From: Marinobacter litoralis
GTDB taxonomy: Bacteria > Pseudomonadota > Gammaproteobacteria > Pseudomonadales > Oleiphilaceae
Reading direction: 5' to 3'
DNA: 64,000 nt
NCBI RefSeq assembly: GCF_016427555.1
Contig: NZ_JAELVS010000001.1
Coordinates: 806,001-870,000, forward strand
In this document: piece by piece, positions 32,168 to 42,234 of the stretch
How the letters are laid out: each line of letters starts with the position of its first letter
Numbering within the stretch: position 1 is the stretch's first letter
Program-made: the position numbers and the translations under genes
Notes under the pieces: generated by a model
The model's database searches: none
What the model was told of the DNA's origin: nothing
What the model saw: only the letters and a program-made list of their open reading frames with translations

Positions 32168-33841
32168 CTATCCTTTGAGTTTAGCCTGAGCCGGCTTTAG
32201 CACGGCATTCGCCATCTGGTGCAGAATGTTGATTTCGTCGGCGATACCTTCGGCACTCGACAGTTCTTTTTGTTCTTTGAGAATGTCTTCCAGAATTTCC
32301 GGTGTGGTCAGAGGGTTGGCCAAAACTACCCGGAATACAATGCAAGGAAAACGGTAGTAGTGTGCCGGTTCCAGCCGGGTTCGGGAAACGAAAGCTTTAC
32401 CGTGTTCACGCTGGGTTTTCTGAATAAACTTGGTGATCCGGTTCAGGCAGCTGTTCATTTTCTCGGCTTGCAGCTCATCAGCTACCGCCAGGGCTTGCTG
32501 CACGATATCCGGGCAGTAACGATAGGTCAGGATGTTCAGTTCGGGCTCGGTGACCAGTTCAAAGTCCGCTTCCTTGGTGATCATGTCGGCGAACAGTTTG
32601 GCTTTTTCGATGCCCTGATCAATCAGGATTTCATACCCTTCTCGGGCCAGAATTTTCAGACCGGAGTGGATCAGCATGGACATGCCCGGGCGTGAGCCTT
32701 CGAGTGTGGTGCTGCCCAGATCACGGGAACCTTTCCGAATAATGTATTGCGCGTGATGTTCAACCGCACTGGCGAGGCTGGGGTCTTTGAACACCACCAG
32801 ACCCACGCCCATCGGTACGTACAGCTGTTTGTGGGCGTCAAAAGTAACCGAGTCGGCTTTTTCGATGCCGCGCAACAGGCCTCGGTAGCTGCGGGAGAAC
32901 AGGGTTGGTCCACCCCAGGCGGCATCCACGTGGAAATGTGCACCGAACTCCCGGGCGATATCCGACATGGCATCGAGAGGGTCAACGTTGCCGGTTTCGG
33001 TGGTGCCGGCAACGCCACAGATTGCCATGACTTTGATTTTCTGCCTCTGCAGTTCTAGGCACTTGTCGCGCAGAGCGTCGGTCTGGATGCGGTTGTTATC
33101 GTCGGTTTCGACCGCAACCAGTGCGTCCCGGCCAAGGCCCAGTACATCGGCGGCTTTGCGCAGGGAATAGTGCCCGCGCTTTGAAACCACGATAGCCGCG
33201 CCTTCGTAGCCGTAGTACTTCAGTGCTCTGAACAGCCCTTCTTCGTGCAGGCCGCGGAAGCTGCCTTCGGCCGGGAAAGCCCGGTTGCGGGCGACCCAGA
33301 GGGCGGTCAGGTTGGCTACGGTGCCGCCAGAGCACATGGCGCCCAGAGAGTGGCGGGGGCTGTGCATCCATTTCCGGTAGAAGGAGCCGTCCTGGTCGTA
33401 CACCAGCCGGTGGATCATCCCCAATACCTGGCGCTCCATCGGCGTGAACGCTTTGGAGGTTTCGGTTTTGACCAGGTTCTGGTTCAGGGCAATCATGATT
33501 TTGGACAGCGGCAGCATGAAGTAGGGCAGCGCTGAGGTCATGTGTCCGATGAAGGCCGGGGATGCGGTGTGTACGGAGTTGGCAACCAGTTTGTCGAGCA
33601 GGAATTGGGCTTGCTCGGAAACGAATACGGGTTTTTCCGGGATGGCCGAATCGGCGAAGTTCTTTTCTACGTCAGACAGGTCCCGTTCGACGGCAACGAT
33701 GTGTTCCTGAAGGAAGCCGGCGAGGTTTCGGGAGATGTTTTGGTCGATGCGGCTCAGCGTGGATTCCGGCGCTTCTGGCACCGTAAATACGCGATACATG
33801 GCCTCGACTGAGGCTTGGGCGGATTTTTTATTTCCGGTCAT
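32168..33841 (-). CDS. panP: Pyridoxal-dependent aspartate 1-decarboxylase (PanP type)
   Basis: This 557-residue group II PLP decarboxylase has SLGAMCSGGTVANLTALWVA, the cofactor-binding FHVDAAWGGPTLFS, and the Schiff-base lysine in VTFDAHKQLYVPMG. The length and the C-terminal helical tail match PanP, a Vibrio-type enzyme that replaces PanD to make beta-alanine for pantothenate. Glutamate or other amino-acid decarboxylase activity is an alternative that sequence alone does not exclude. The ATG at 33841 is preferred over a GTG four codons earlier; no strong ribosome site is visible. An inverted repeat TGACCT-N10-AGGTCA lies 88 bases upstream. Confidence 0.83.
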   Translation of the reverse strand: MTGNKKSAQASVEAMYRVFTVPEAPESTLSRIDQNISRNLAGFLQEHIVAVERDLSDVEKNFADSAIPEKPVFVSEQAQFLLDKLVANSVHTASPAFIGHMTSALPYFMLPLSKIMIALNQNLVKTETSKAFTPMERQVLGMIHRLVYDQDGSFYRKWMHSPRHSLGAMCSGGTVANLTALWVARNRAFPAEGSFRGLHEEGLFRALKYYGYEGAAIVVSKRGHYSLRKAADVLGLGRDALVAVETDDNNRIQTDALRDKCLELQRQKIKVMAICGVAGTTETGNVDPLDAMSDIAREFGAHFHVDAAWGGPTLFSRSYRGLLRGIEKADSVTFDAHKQLYVPMGVGLVVFKDPSLASAVEHHAQYIIRKGSRDLGSTTLEGSRPGMSMLIHSGLKILAREGYEILIDQGIEKAKLFADMITKEADFELVTEPELNILTYRYCPDIVQQALAVADELQAEKMNSCLNRITKFIQKTQREHGKAFVSRTRLEPAHYYRFPCIVFRVVLANPLTTPEILEDILKEQKELSSAEGIADEINILHQMANAVLKPAQAKLKG

Positions 33842-33928
33842 AGAGCCACACACTTTCAGTGATTATCCGAGGGTTGGTTCCGGAAACCCTGCGGATGGGG
33901 GCCAGGCTTGGCCTGACACATGTACTTC

Positions 33929-33950
33929 TGACCTGTCTGGTAGTAGGTCA
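33929..33950. promoter_or_regulatory. Inverted repeat upstream of panP
   Basis: TGACCT (33929-33934) and AGGTCA (33945-33950) with a 10-base spacer lie about 90 bases upstream of panP, downstream of a TATACT -10 candidate (33970-33975, minus strand). It may be an operator or a leader hairpin; no regulator can be named. Confidence 0.35.
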
Positions 33951-34038
33951 TATGTCCCTGCGGGGCCGTAGTATAAGGCTTGATCTGCGTTGACGCTATG
34001 CCTTCAGCGCTCGGGATTCTCTGAGGGTGGCGGTGAGG

Positions 34039-34389
34039 TCAGAGAATTTCCCGGTGGATGTCGAGTATGGCGGCGTCGATGCGGTCCTGGATGTCTTTTT
34101 CGACTTGGTCGAGGCGCTGGGTGATTTGTTGCGCGGAGTCGCCTAAGGCGGCGATGGTCCAGGTGGCGCAGTCGATGGCGTCGTGGTCGGCGGTTTCGTT
34201 GACGGCCAGATCGGATTCTTTGCCCCAGAGGGCTTTCATGGGGGCGAAGGCTTTGCGTTTGGCTTTCAGGTCTTCGCAGCCGTACAGCTGGAAGTGCAGG
34301 GTTAGCAGGCCTACGTGGGGGGTGATGGTGTGTGGCTGTTGTTTTGGGGTTTTGCCTTCTTTTAACAGCTTTCTCAAAGATTCAGACAT
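34039..34389 (-). CDS. DUF503-family protein
   Basis: This 116-residue soluble protein starts MSESLRKLLKEGKTPKQQ. The DUF503 core is HFQLYGCEDLKAKRKAFAPM followed by LAVNETADHDAIDCATWTI and AALGDSAQQITQRLDQVEKD, the pattern of YlxP-like proteins with an N-terminal strand, a central SLKxKR-type stretch and a C-terminal helix. YlxP relatives are associated with ribosome maturation in Gram-positives; in this organism the role is unknown. The frame stays open upstream through the palindromic element, but that part is not protein-like, so the start at 34389 is preferred. Its promoter probably lies in or next to that element. Confidence 0.7.
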   Translation of the reverse strand: MSESLRKLLKEGKTPKQQPHTITPHVGLLTLHFQLYGCEDLKAKRKAFAPMKALWGKESDLAVNETADHDAIDCATWTIAALGDSAQQITQRLDQVEKDIQDRIDAAILDIHREIL

Positions 34390-34411
34390 TTTCCATTGGG
34401 CCTCTGTGCAG

Positions 34412-34605
34412 GAGCCGATGAGGTGTTGCCTTCCAAAAACCGCTCCTGCGGCACCCCTACGGGGTCCGGTCCGCAATCGCAGATTGCGGTCGTTCGGCTG
34501 TCGCATGAAGCTTTGCTTCATAAGCGCTCGGCCGAACCCATGTGGCGCTTCTGCTCCGCCATCCTTGGCTGCGCACATTTTTGGAAGGCAACACCTCACC
34601 GGCTC
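34412..34605. repeat. MITE-like palindromic element with 28-bp terminal inverted repeats
   Basis: The ends (34412-34439 and 34578-34605) are 28-bp inverted repeats with one mismatch, including the 20-base stretch GAGGTGTTGCCTTCCAAAAA. The interior folds into nested hairpins: CCGCAATC with GATTGCGG, and GTTCGGC with GCCGAAC around ATGAAGC with GCTTCAT. It contains no plausible gene. It lies in the gap between the DUF503 gene and the acyl-CoA dehydrogenase gene, and no target-site duplication is evident. The interior has the same order of elements as the repeat at 42887-42976, suggesting a dispersed family. Confidence 0.75.
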
Positions 34606-34671
34606 GCCAAGTTCTCAGCTGGATTCCTGTTGCCTGAATCAGGGCATGGTCAGGAGATCCGCACTCTTTCC

Positions 34672-36375
34672 CTAGCCTACTATAGGCGTTGCCCGTTTGA
34701 TAATAGCCGCGGCGTTGGTGCCGGACGGGAGGTTGCCGTAGTTCATGCCGCCGTTGTTTTGCAGTCGGGAGGCGCAGAAGGCGTCGGCCACGTTTTGGTT
34801 GCCGAAGCGCAGCAACAGGGAGGCCTGCATGGCAAGGGCCAGGCGGTCAACGAGGTTTCGGGCGCGGTACTGGAAGTCGCTGATGTCGGAGAAGTCGGTT
34901 TGCAGTTGGGCCAGGAACTGGTCGAAACGGCGGTCGGTGCCTTTGGCTTCGGCGGCTTCTTTGAAGAAGGCGTCGAGGGTTTCGGGTTCTTTTTGGATGG
35001 CGCGGAGGGTGTCCAGGCATTGGACGTTGCCGCTGCCTTCCCAGATGGCGTTAACGGGGGATTCCCGGAACAGTCGGGGCATGATGCAGTCTTCCATCAC
35101 GCCGCTGCCGCCGATGCATTCCATGGCTTCGTAGGCGTGGTTGGGGGTGCGTTTGCAGATCCAGTATTTGCCGACGGGGGTGGCCAGTCGCGCTAGCAGG
35201 CGTTCGTGTTCGTTGTTCTGGTTGTCCAGTGCTCGTGCAATTCGCATGGTGTAGGCGAGGGCGGCTTCGTTTTCAAGGGTTAGGTCGGCCAGTACGTTTT
35301 GCATCAAGGGCTGGTCGCTCAGGCGGGCACCGAAGGCGCTGCGGTTGTGGCAGTGGTGCGTCGCTTGGGCGACGGCCTGGCGCATTCCGGCGGAGCTGCC
35401 GATCATGCAGTCGAAGCGGGTCATGGCGACCATTTCGATGATGGTGGGTACGCCGCGGCCTTCTTCACCGACCATCCAGGCCATGGCGCCGCGCAGCTCA
35501 ACTTCGCTGGAGGCGTTGGCGACGTTGCCCATTTTGTTTTTCAGTTGCTGGATTTGCCACGGGTTTTTGCTGCCGTCGGGGCGCCAGCGCGGCATAAGGA
35601 AGCAGGACAGACCGCTGGTGGTTTGGGCCAGTACCAGAAAAGCGTCGCACATGGGGGCGGACACGAACCATTTGTGGCCCACCAGTTCGTAGGCTTGGCC
35701 GGGGCCTTCGGCACCGATGGGATAGGCGCGGGTGGTGTTCGCGCGTACGTCGCTGCCGCCTTGTTTTTCGGTCATTGCCATGCCGATGGTGACGGCGGTT
35801 TTTTCGCTGTCTGGCAGGTTGCGGCCGTCGTAGGCGTTGGTCAGGATTTTGGGTTCCCAGAGCTTCGCCAGTTCCGGTTGTTTACGGATCGACGGGATAG
35901 CGGCGAAGGTCATGGTGATCGGGCAGCAGTGGGCGGCTTCTACTTGCGAGTGCATGTAGTACTTGGCGGCTCGCGCGACGTGTGCGCCTTGGCCGGGGTT
36001 GGCCCAGGGGGAGCTGTGTAAGCCGTTCTCCAACGCGGCGGTCATCAGTTCGTGGTAGGCCGGGTGAAAGGTGACCTCGTCGATTCGGTGGCCGTAGCGG
36101 TCATGGGTGCGGAAGCCGGGTTTGTTGTGGTTGGCCTGATGGCCTAGTTCGATGGTGTCGGCTTTCCCGGCCCAGGCGCCAAAGTTGTTCAGGCTTTCAC
36201 TGGCGTGGCCGGCACCTTCGCGTAATACGGCTTCTCGCAGGGCAATGTCTTGTTCGAACAGGTTGTAATCCGCCAGCGCTTTCGGCTGGTTAATCACCTC
36301 GTGGGTGGCGGCCAGGTAGCGATCGGTTTGTGGCGCATCGGTGTTGTGAACGCGGGTGTCTAGCGGCTTGCTCAT
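34672..36375 (-). CDS. AidB-like acyl-CoA dehydrogenase
   Basis: This 567-residue flavoprotein has TIGMAMTEKQGGSDVRANTT, LRGAMAWMVGEEGRGVPTII, TRFDCMIGSSAGMRQAV and the catalytic region AYEAMECIGGSGVMED, which are signatures of the AidB branch of acyl-CoA dehydrogenases. AidB binds DNA and protects from alkylation in E. coli, while close relatives are isovaleryl-type dehydrogenases. The length is that of AidB (about 540 aa). The start is directly downstream of the TetR gene: only two bases separate the TetR stop from this ATG, and AGGAG lies within the TetR end. The two genes are therefore one operon, and TetR is the likely regulator. Confidence 0.88.
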   Translation of the reverse strand: MSKPLDTRVHNTDAPQTDRYLAATHEVINQPKALADYNLFEQDIALREAVLREGAGHASESLNNFGAWAGKADTIELGHQANHNKPGFRTHDRYGHRIDEVTFHPAYHELMTAALENGLHSSPWANPGQGAHVARAAKYYMHSQVEAAHCCPITMTFAAIPSIRKQPELAKLWEPKILTNAYDGRNLPDSEKTAVTIGMAMTEKQGGSDVRANTTRAYPIGAEGPGQAYELVGHKWFVSAPMCDAFLVLAQTTSGLSCFLMPRWRPDGSKNPWQIQQLKNKMGNVANASSEVELRGAMAWMVGEEGRGVPTIIEMVAMTRFDCMIGSSAGMRQAVAQATHHCHNRSAFGARLSDQPLMQNVLADLTLENEAALAYTMRIARALDNQNNEHERLLARLATPVGKYWICKRTPNHAYEAMECIGGSGVMEDCIMPRLFRESPVNAIWEGSGNVQCLDTLRAIQKEPETLDAFFKEAAEAKGTDRRFDQFLAQLQTDFSDISDFQYRARNLVDRLALAMQASLLLRFGNQNVADAFCASRLQNNGGMNYGNLPSGTNAAAIIKRATPIVG

Positions 36376-36377
36376 AG

Positions 36378-37007
36378 TTAGCTCCTGGCGCCGGTCAACC
36401 CCCTCACGCAGTAGCGGACGATGGTGTTGATCAGCGCTTCTTGATCGGTTTTTGTTGTTGGCAGTGAGGCTGTCTGCGCTGGTGACAGCGGTCCGACTAA
36501 TGATTCGGATATGGCGCCTACCAAACAGGTGCTGGTGATGCGGGCATCCTGGTCGGGAATGGAGCCTTCTGCGATGCCTTCCTGAATGGTTTGCTCGAAC
36601 AGGCTGGCGTAGGCTTTTCTGTATAACAGTCGTTCTTCTTCAACTTTCGGGTCAACCGGTTCGGCAATCATTGCCCATGCCCGGGTGGGGCCTTTCAGGG
36701 CGCGTCTGGCGAACTGGCATAGGGCATTGTTCAATCGGTGCACGGCATCGCCTTCGACAGCCAGCGCTTCGGCCACCTTATCGACTTCCCGCTGCGTGGC
36801 CAGCCGGAAAATTTCGGCAAACAGGTCTTCGCGGGACTCAAAATGTCGGTAGATGGTGCCGGTGGCTACGCCCGCCAAATTGGCAATGGTCGTGATACGA
36901 GCGCTGCGGAATCCGTTTTCAGCCACGCACTGAGACGTGCATTTAAGGATATTTTGCCGCGCTTCGGCTTTACGCTGACGCATTTTGTCCGTTTCACGAT
37001 AGGCCAT
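36378..37007 (-). CDS. TetR-family regulator of the AidB-like gene
   Basis: This 209-residue protein has an N-terminal helix-turn-helix with RITTIANLAGVATGTIYRHF and a divergent helical ligand domain. TetR repressors typically control acyl-CoA or efflux genes; here the two-base gap to the AidB-like dehydrogenase suggests they are co-transcribed. The ligand may be an acyl-CoA, by analogy with similar pairs. A dyad TGAA-N6-TTCA lies 18 bases upstream of the start and is the best operator candidate, implying autoregulation of the operon. Confidence 0.9.
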   Translation of the reverse strand: MAYRETDKMRQRKAEARQNILKCTSQCVAENGFRSARITTIANLAGVATGTIYRHFESREDLFAEIFRLATQREVDKVAEALAVEGDAVHRLNNALCQFARRALKGPTRAWAMIAEPVDPKVEEERLLYRKAYASLFEQTIQEGIAEGSIPDQDARITSTCLVGAISESLVGPLSPAQTASLPTTKTDQEALINTIVRYCVRGLTGARS

Positions 37008-37024
37008 GCTGCCTTCCCAAGTAG

Positions 37025-37038
37025 TGAATCATTGTTCA
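37025..37038. promoter_or_regulatory. Candidate TetR operator
   Basis: TGAATCATTGTTCA is a TGAA-N6-TTCA dyad 18 bases upstream of the TetR start. It sits where an autorepressing operator would be expected. The spacing and sequence are typical but not specific. Confidence 0.45.
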
Positions 37039-37276
37039 TTCTTTGTGTCAATTTCAGACGGCTTGATCGAGCCTAATTATGAGCTACAAAATCAATAAGT
37101 TAATACAAATTACAAAATGTTACAAAAAATATTAAGTGGGCAAATAGCGCGGTTAAAAAAAGAGGATTATAAAGACGCCAAGACGAACCCGTTGTGGGCT
37201 GTTCGTCGAGGCAGGTTGTGCTGGCCGGCGCGCGTTCAGGGCGCTGGCGGCGGGTTTTCGTTGATGGAGAGAAACG

Positions 37277-37498
37277 ATGAGTGAATTCGACGAAGGCAGT
37301 TTGGAGCAGTCAGTAAGCTGGGCCGGAGAGGGCGACGACAATCATTCTGTTGCCAGCCGTGCTCGGGTCAGAGCGCAATTGCAGGCCGACATGGAAGCTT
37401 TTTTGCGATGTGGAGGCAAAATCGAAGAGGTTGATACGACATTGAAGTCGAACTCATCCCGCAAGGTGGATGCCGGTTTCAATAACCGCACGCTTTAA
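37277..37498 (+). CDS. SutA-like small acidic protein
   Basis: This 73-residue protein has an acidic, disordered N-terminus (MSEFDEGSLEQSVSWAGEGD) and a conserved C-terminal part, QLQADMEAFLRCGGKIEEVD, followed by a polar tail. That segment resembles the C-terminal part of SutA, the Pseudomonas RNA polymerase-binding protein that boosts transcription during slow growth, as judged from memory of that family. It could be another small regulator with the same helix. GGAGAG lies just before the ATG. The promoter region is A/T-rich, with a TATAAA (37168-37173) and a hairpin in the leader (37182-37207). The neighbouring hemB is 152 bases downstream. Confidence 0.5.
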   Translation: MSEFDEGSLEQSVSWAGEGDDNHSVASRARVRAQLQADMEAFLRCGGKIEEVDTTLKSNSSRKVDAGFNNRTL

Positions 37499-37611
37499 GG
37501 GGTTTTTGCTCGGGCGGTGTCAGGTAAACCGCCCGAAATCGTGATTTGTTGCCTCCTGCCAATGGTGTGCAGGACCGCAGGCCTGCAACAGGCCACCTCC
37601 GAGGTGTATGA

Positions 37612-38682
<1,071 letters not shown>

Positions 38683-38725
38683 AGGACGAATCGGCCGTTC
38701 GTGCCGTCAATGGATACAGAGAGCG

Positions 38726-40876
38726 ATGACTACTGAAACAACAAAAGCAAAATCAGTCACCAGCGACGAACTCAGTGTGCCGGCCCCGGTTGAGGTTCCG
38801 CCCGTTGGTGAACACGTTAATCTGGATGCAAGCGAAAACTGGTTCAACCGGGAGCTGAGTCAGCTCCAGTTCAATTACCGGGTGCTGAAGCAGGCCATGG
38901 ATCCGGCGCATCCGCTGATTAACCGGCTGATTTTTTGCTGTATTTTCAGTAGCAATCTGGATGAGTTTTTCGAAATCCGGGTTGCCGGCCTGCGTGAACA
39001 ATTAAAGTATGGGCGGGAAACCGTCGGTGCCGATGGAATTCAGCCCGAGCAGGCGCTGGCCGAGATCAGTCGTGTCGCTCATGAGTACATCGAAGAGCAG
39101 TACGACATTCTCAACAATGTGCTGTTTCCCGAGCTGGAAAAACAGAATATCCACTTTATTCGCCGGCGGGAATGGACGCCGGCGCAAGCGGAGTGGGTCA
39201 GAAACTACTTCGATGAAGAAATCCTGCCGGTGGTCAGCCCGATCGGGCTGGACCCTTCGCACCCGTTTCCACGCCTGGTCAACAAGAGCCTGAACTTTAT
39301 TGTTGAGCTGGACGGCAAAGACGCTTTTGGCCGGGAGACCGGCATGGCTATCCTGCCGGCTCCGCGCTCGTTGCCTCGTTTGGTGCGCCTGCCAGACGAG
39401 GTTTGTGATGGTGGCGAGAACCTGGTGTTCTTGTCATCGATGATCCACGCCCATGCCGACGAGCTGTTCCCGGGCATGGAAGTGAAAGGCTGCTACCAGT
39501 TCCGCCTGACCCGCAACGCGGATCTGGAACTGGAAGATGATCTGGAAGATCTGGCCTCTGCACTTCGGGGTGAATTGCTGAGTCGTCGCTTTGGTGACGG
39601 CGTGCGTTTGGAGGTGGCCGATAACTGTCCGGAAGAGCTGGTGCACTTTCTGTTGCGAGAGTTCGGGCTCGGCGAGCGAGATCTCTACCGTGTAAATGGG
39701 CCGGTCAACCTGACCCGGCTGCTGGCGGTGAGCGGCCTGGTGGATCGGCCGGATCTGACCTATTCCAGTTTCTCGCCGGCCATTCCGCGCCAGATTCGCA
39801 CTAAGGAGTCGATGTTCGAGGCGATTCGCAAGCGTCCGATTCTATTGTCCCACCCGTTCGAGAACTTCAGTTCGGTGGTCGATTTGCTGCGACAGGCGGC
39901 GAAAGATCCGCAGGTTTTGGCCATCCGGCAGACCCTATACCGGGCCGGCACAGGCTCGGAAATTGTCGAGGCGCTGGCCGATGCTGCGCGCCGCGGCAAA
40001 GAAGTGACCGCGGTGATCGAGCTGAGGGCGCGTTTCAGTGAGGCCGAAAACCTGGAATTGGCCAGCCGGCTGCAGGAAGCCGGCGTCATCGTGGTGTACG
40101 GCGTTGTCGGGTATAAAACCCACGCCAAGATGTTGCTGATTGTCCGTCGGGAAGAGGGTAAGTTGAACCGCTACGTGCATCTTGGCACGGGTAACTACCA
40201 CGCCGGCAATGCGCGGCTCTATACCGATTACAGCTTCATGACCTGTGATGAATCTATCGGGGATGATGTTAATAAGCTGTTTCAGCAATTGACCGGTATG
40301 GGCAAGGCGCTGAAGATCAAAAAGCTGTTCCACGCGCCTTTTTCCATGCACAAGCGTTTGATCAGTCTGATCGAGCGGGAAACCGGTTACGGCGAGGAAG
40401 GCCGAATCATTTTCAAATTCAACGCGCTGACCGATGCCCAACTGATCAAGGCGCTGTATCGGGCCTCGCAAGCGGGTGTGCAAATCGATTTGATTGTTCG
40501 GGGTATCTGCTGCCTGCGCCCGGGTGTGCCGGGTTTGTCGGATAACATACGGGTGCGCTCGATTGTGGGGCGTTTTCTGGAGCACACGCGTATTTACTAC
40601 TTCGACAACAAGGGCAAACCGGATGTCTATTGTGCCAGTGCCGATGGCATGGAGCGCAATATGCTGAGCCGTATCGAAGTGGCGTTTCCGATTGAAGAGC
40701 CCGCGTTGATCGCGCGCTTGCAGGAAGATCTGGACGCTTACCTTGCCGACAATTGCCAGTCATGGATGTTGCAGCCCGATGGCAGTTACATCCAGAACCA
40801 GCCTGCCGAAGGCGAACCGCGAGTGGCAGCGCAGCTGGTGTTGCTGGAGCGGCTGACGGGCAAACCCGGCTCATAG
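38726..40876 (+). CDS. ppk1: Polyphosphate kinase 1
   Basis: This 716-residue enzyme forms polyphosphate from ATP. The N-terminal segment begins ENWFNRELSQLQFNYRVL, the middle contains RIYLxV-type phospholipase-D-like folds, and the phosphorylated histidine is in LGTGNYHAGNARLYTDYS. HTRIYYFDNKGKPDVYCASAD is a second signature. An N-terminal extension of about 35 residues precedes the domain. GAGAG lies a few bases before the ATG. It is probably co-transcribed with hemB; with phoBR and the Pit transporter it makes phosphate metabolism well represented here. Confidence 0.96.
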   Translation: MTTETTKAKSVTSDELSVPAPVEVPPVGEHVNLDASENWFNRELSQLQFNYRVLKQAMDPAHPLINRLIFCCIFSSNLDEFFEIRVAGLREQLKYGRETVGADGIQPEQALAEISRVAHEYIEEQYDILNNVLFPELEKQNIHFIRRREWTPAQAEWVRNYFDEEILPVVSPIGLDPSHPFPRLVNKSLNFIVELDGKDAFGRETGMAILPAPRSLPRLVRLPDEVCDGGENLVFLSSMIHAHADELFPGMEVKGCYQFRLTRNADLELEDDLEDLASALRGELLSRRFGDGVRLEVADNCPEELVHFLLREFGLGERDLYRVNGPVNLTRLLAVSGLVDRPDLTYSSFSPAIPRQIRTKESMFEAIRKRPILLSHPFENFSSVVDLLRQAAKDPQVLAIRQTLYRAGTGSEIVEALADAARRGKEVTAVIELRARFSEAENLELASRLQEAGVIVVYGVVGYKTHAKMLLIVRREEGKLNRYVHLGTGNYHAGNARLYTDYSFMTCDESIGDDVNKLFQQLTGMGKALKIKKLFHAPFSMHKRLISLIERETGYGEEGRIIFKFNALTDAQLIKALYRASQAGVQIDLIVRGICCLRPGVPGLSDNIRVRSIVGRFLEHTRIYYFDNKGKPDVYCASADGMERNMLSRIEVAFPIEEPALIARLQEDLDAYLADNCQSWMLQPDGSYIQNQPAEGEPRVAAQLVLLERLTGKPGS

Positions 40877-40931
40877 CGTTCAGGCAACGAACAGCAACTC
40901 ACAACGCCTTGTGCGACAAAGGGAAGACACA

Positions 40932-42224
40932 TTGAAATTGAATAAATGGACGATGATTGGCTCAGCCGTATTGCTGGTTGCGGGTGTGGCACCTTGGGCC
41001 GTGGGTTACGTGACGGAGCAGCAATGGCTGGAGGCAACCGAGGAGGTGAACCAGTCGCAGCCGTTTGTTCGATTAGAAACCGATCGCTACGAGCGGGGCG
41101 TGTTCAGTGCCGAGGCCAGCGGCACACTGGCGTTGATGGATCCGAAAACCGGCGAAACGGACCAGATCGGGTTCAAGGTAGCCATTTCCCATGGCGTAAC
41201 CGGAAGTTTGTTGGCTTTCAGTCCGAAGGGCGGCTGGCAGCATGAGGGTGCCCGATGGTTGGAAGATGAAGAACCAAGCCTGACTTTGGAAACCCGGCTG
41301 TGGGGGGCCGCCGTTGTCGAGTTTCAGGCCCCGCCGGTGTCGTTTGAACAACCTGACAGGCCCGAATCGGTCAGTGCCAGTGGCGGCTTTGCCCGGGTCG
41401 AAGTTGGCCGTATGGGCGAGCAGGCTGAGGTGTTGGTGGTGTGGCCGGAGTTGAGCATGCTGGGCCCCCGGGCTGAAGTAAAGCTTCAGGATCTGCACGT
41501 CGAACAGAGCATGGCGCTGCTCAGCGGTGATGTCTGGACCGGTAGGGGCACGATGTCGCTGGGGGCTCTGGTGGTTGATAGCGCGGAACTTCCCGCGGTA
41601 TCGGTCAGCAATGTTTCTTTTGAAACCCGTAGTGAAGCCAGCAACAGCGGTCAGACGCTTGATTCAGAGGCGGTGTTGGCGGTGGACTCGGTCAGCATCG
41701 AGGATGCCGAATATGGCCCGCATCGGGTGGCGGTGTCGGTTGATCATTTGGATGTTGCGAGCTGGAACGAGTTCAGTTCGGCCATGACGGATATGCAGTT
41801 GCTGGCAATGAATGCGGGGGCCGATCCGCGTTCGAGTTATCAGCAGCAAATGGCAGTAATGCAGCGGTTTAACGAAGCCGTGAGAGGGTTGGCGGCCAAC
41901 GGCTTTTCCGTCGGTGTTCGGGAGTTGAGTCTGGCTACGCCAGAGGGCGAGATTCAGGGTTCTCTGGATGTTTCACACCCTGAATTGTCGGAAGATGAGC
42001 GGGCCAATATGCTGATGGTGATGCAGCGTCTGGTCGGTTCGGTGGATGTGACAGTGCCGTTGGCGCTGGCTGAGCAATACCCGGCGGTGCGCATGCAGTT
42101 GTCGCCATTGATCAAGCAGGGGTTGTTGGTTCGCGACGGTGATGAGTTGGTGATGAAGGGCCAGATGGAAGATTTGGTGCTGGATATTAACGGCGTTCAG
42201 ATTCCGCTGCCGCCGCTGCTTTAA
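40932..42224 (+). CDS. DUF945-family (YdgA-like) protein
   Basis: This 430-residue protein starts with a single hydrophobic helix (about 8-26), followed by a large mostly beta-stranded domain typical of DUF945/YdgA. A conserved feature is the tail GDELVMKGQMEDLVLDINGV. Family proteins are exported or membrane-anchored with unknown function. The start is read as TTG at 40932, with GGGAAG seven bases upstream; a GTG at 40911 and an ATG at 40953 are alternatives. It follows ppk1 by 55 bases and ends at a clear terminator. Confidence 0.8.
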   Translation: MKLNKWTMIGSAVLLVAGVAPWAVGYVTEQQWLEATEEVNQSQPFVRLETDRYERGVFSAEASGTLALMDPKTGETDQIGFKVAISHGVTGSLLAFSPKGGWQHEGARWLEDEEPSLTLETRLWGAAVVEFQAPPVSFEQPDRPESVSASGGFARVEVGRMGEQAEVLVVWPELSMLGPRAEVKLQDLHVEQSMALLSGDVWTGRGTMSLGALVVDSAELPAVSVSNVSFETRSEASNSGQTLDSEAVLAVDSVSIEDAEYGPHRVAVSVDHLDVASWNEFSSAMTDMQLLAMNAGADPRSSYQQQMAVMQRFNEAVRGLAANGFSVGVRELSLATPEGEIQGSLDVSHPELSEDERANMLMVMQRLVGSVDVTVPLALAEQYPAVRMQLSPLIKQGLLVRDGDELVMKGQMEDLVLDINGVQIPLPPLL

Positions 42225-42234
42225 GTCGGTTTTG

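Noticed and set aside
35299..36021. 240-codon open frame on the plus strand opposite the AidB-like gene
   Set aside because: Low-complexity composition (Gly/Ala/His-rich) and complete overlap with a well-supported gene.
37511..37535. CGGGCGGT/ACCGCCCG hairpin after the SutA-like gene as terminator
   Set aside because: A T-run lies before, not after, the stem in the plus direction, and there is no minus-strand gene to end there.
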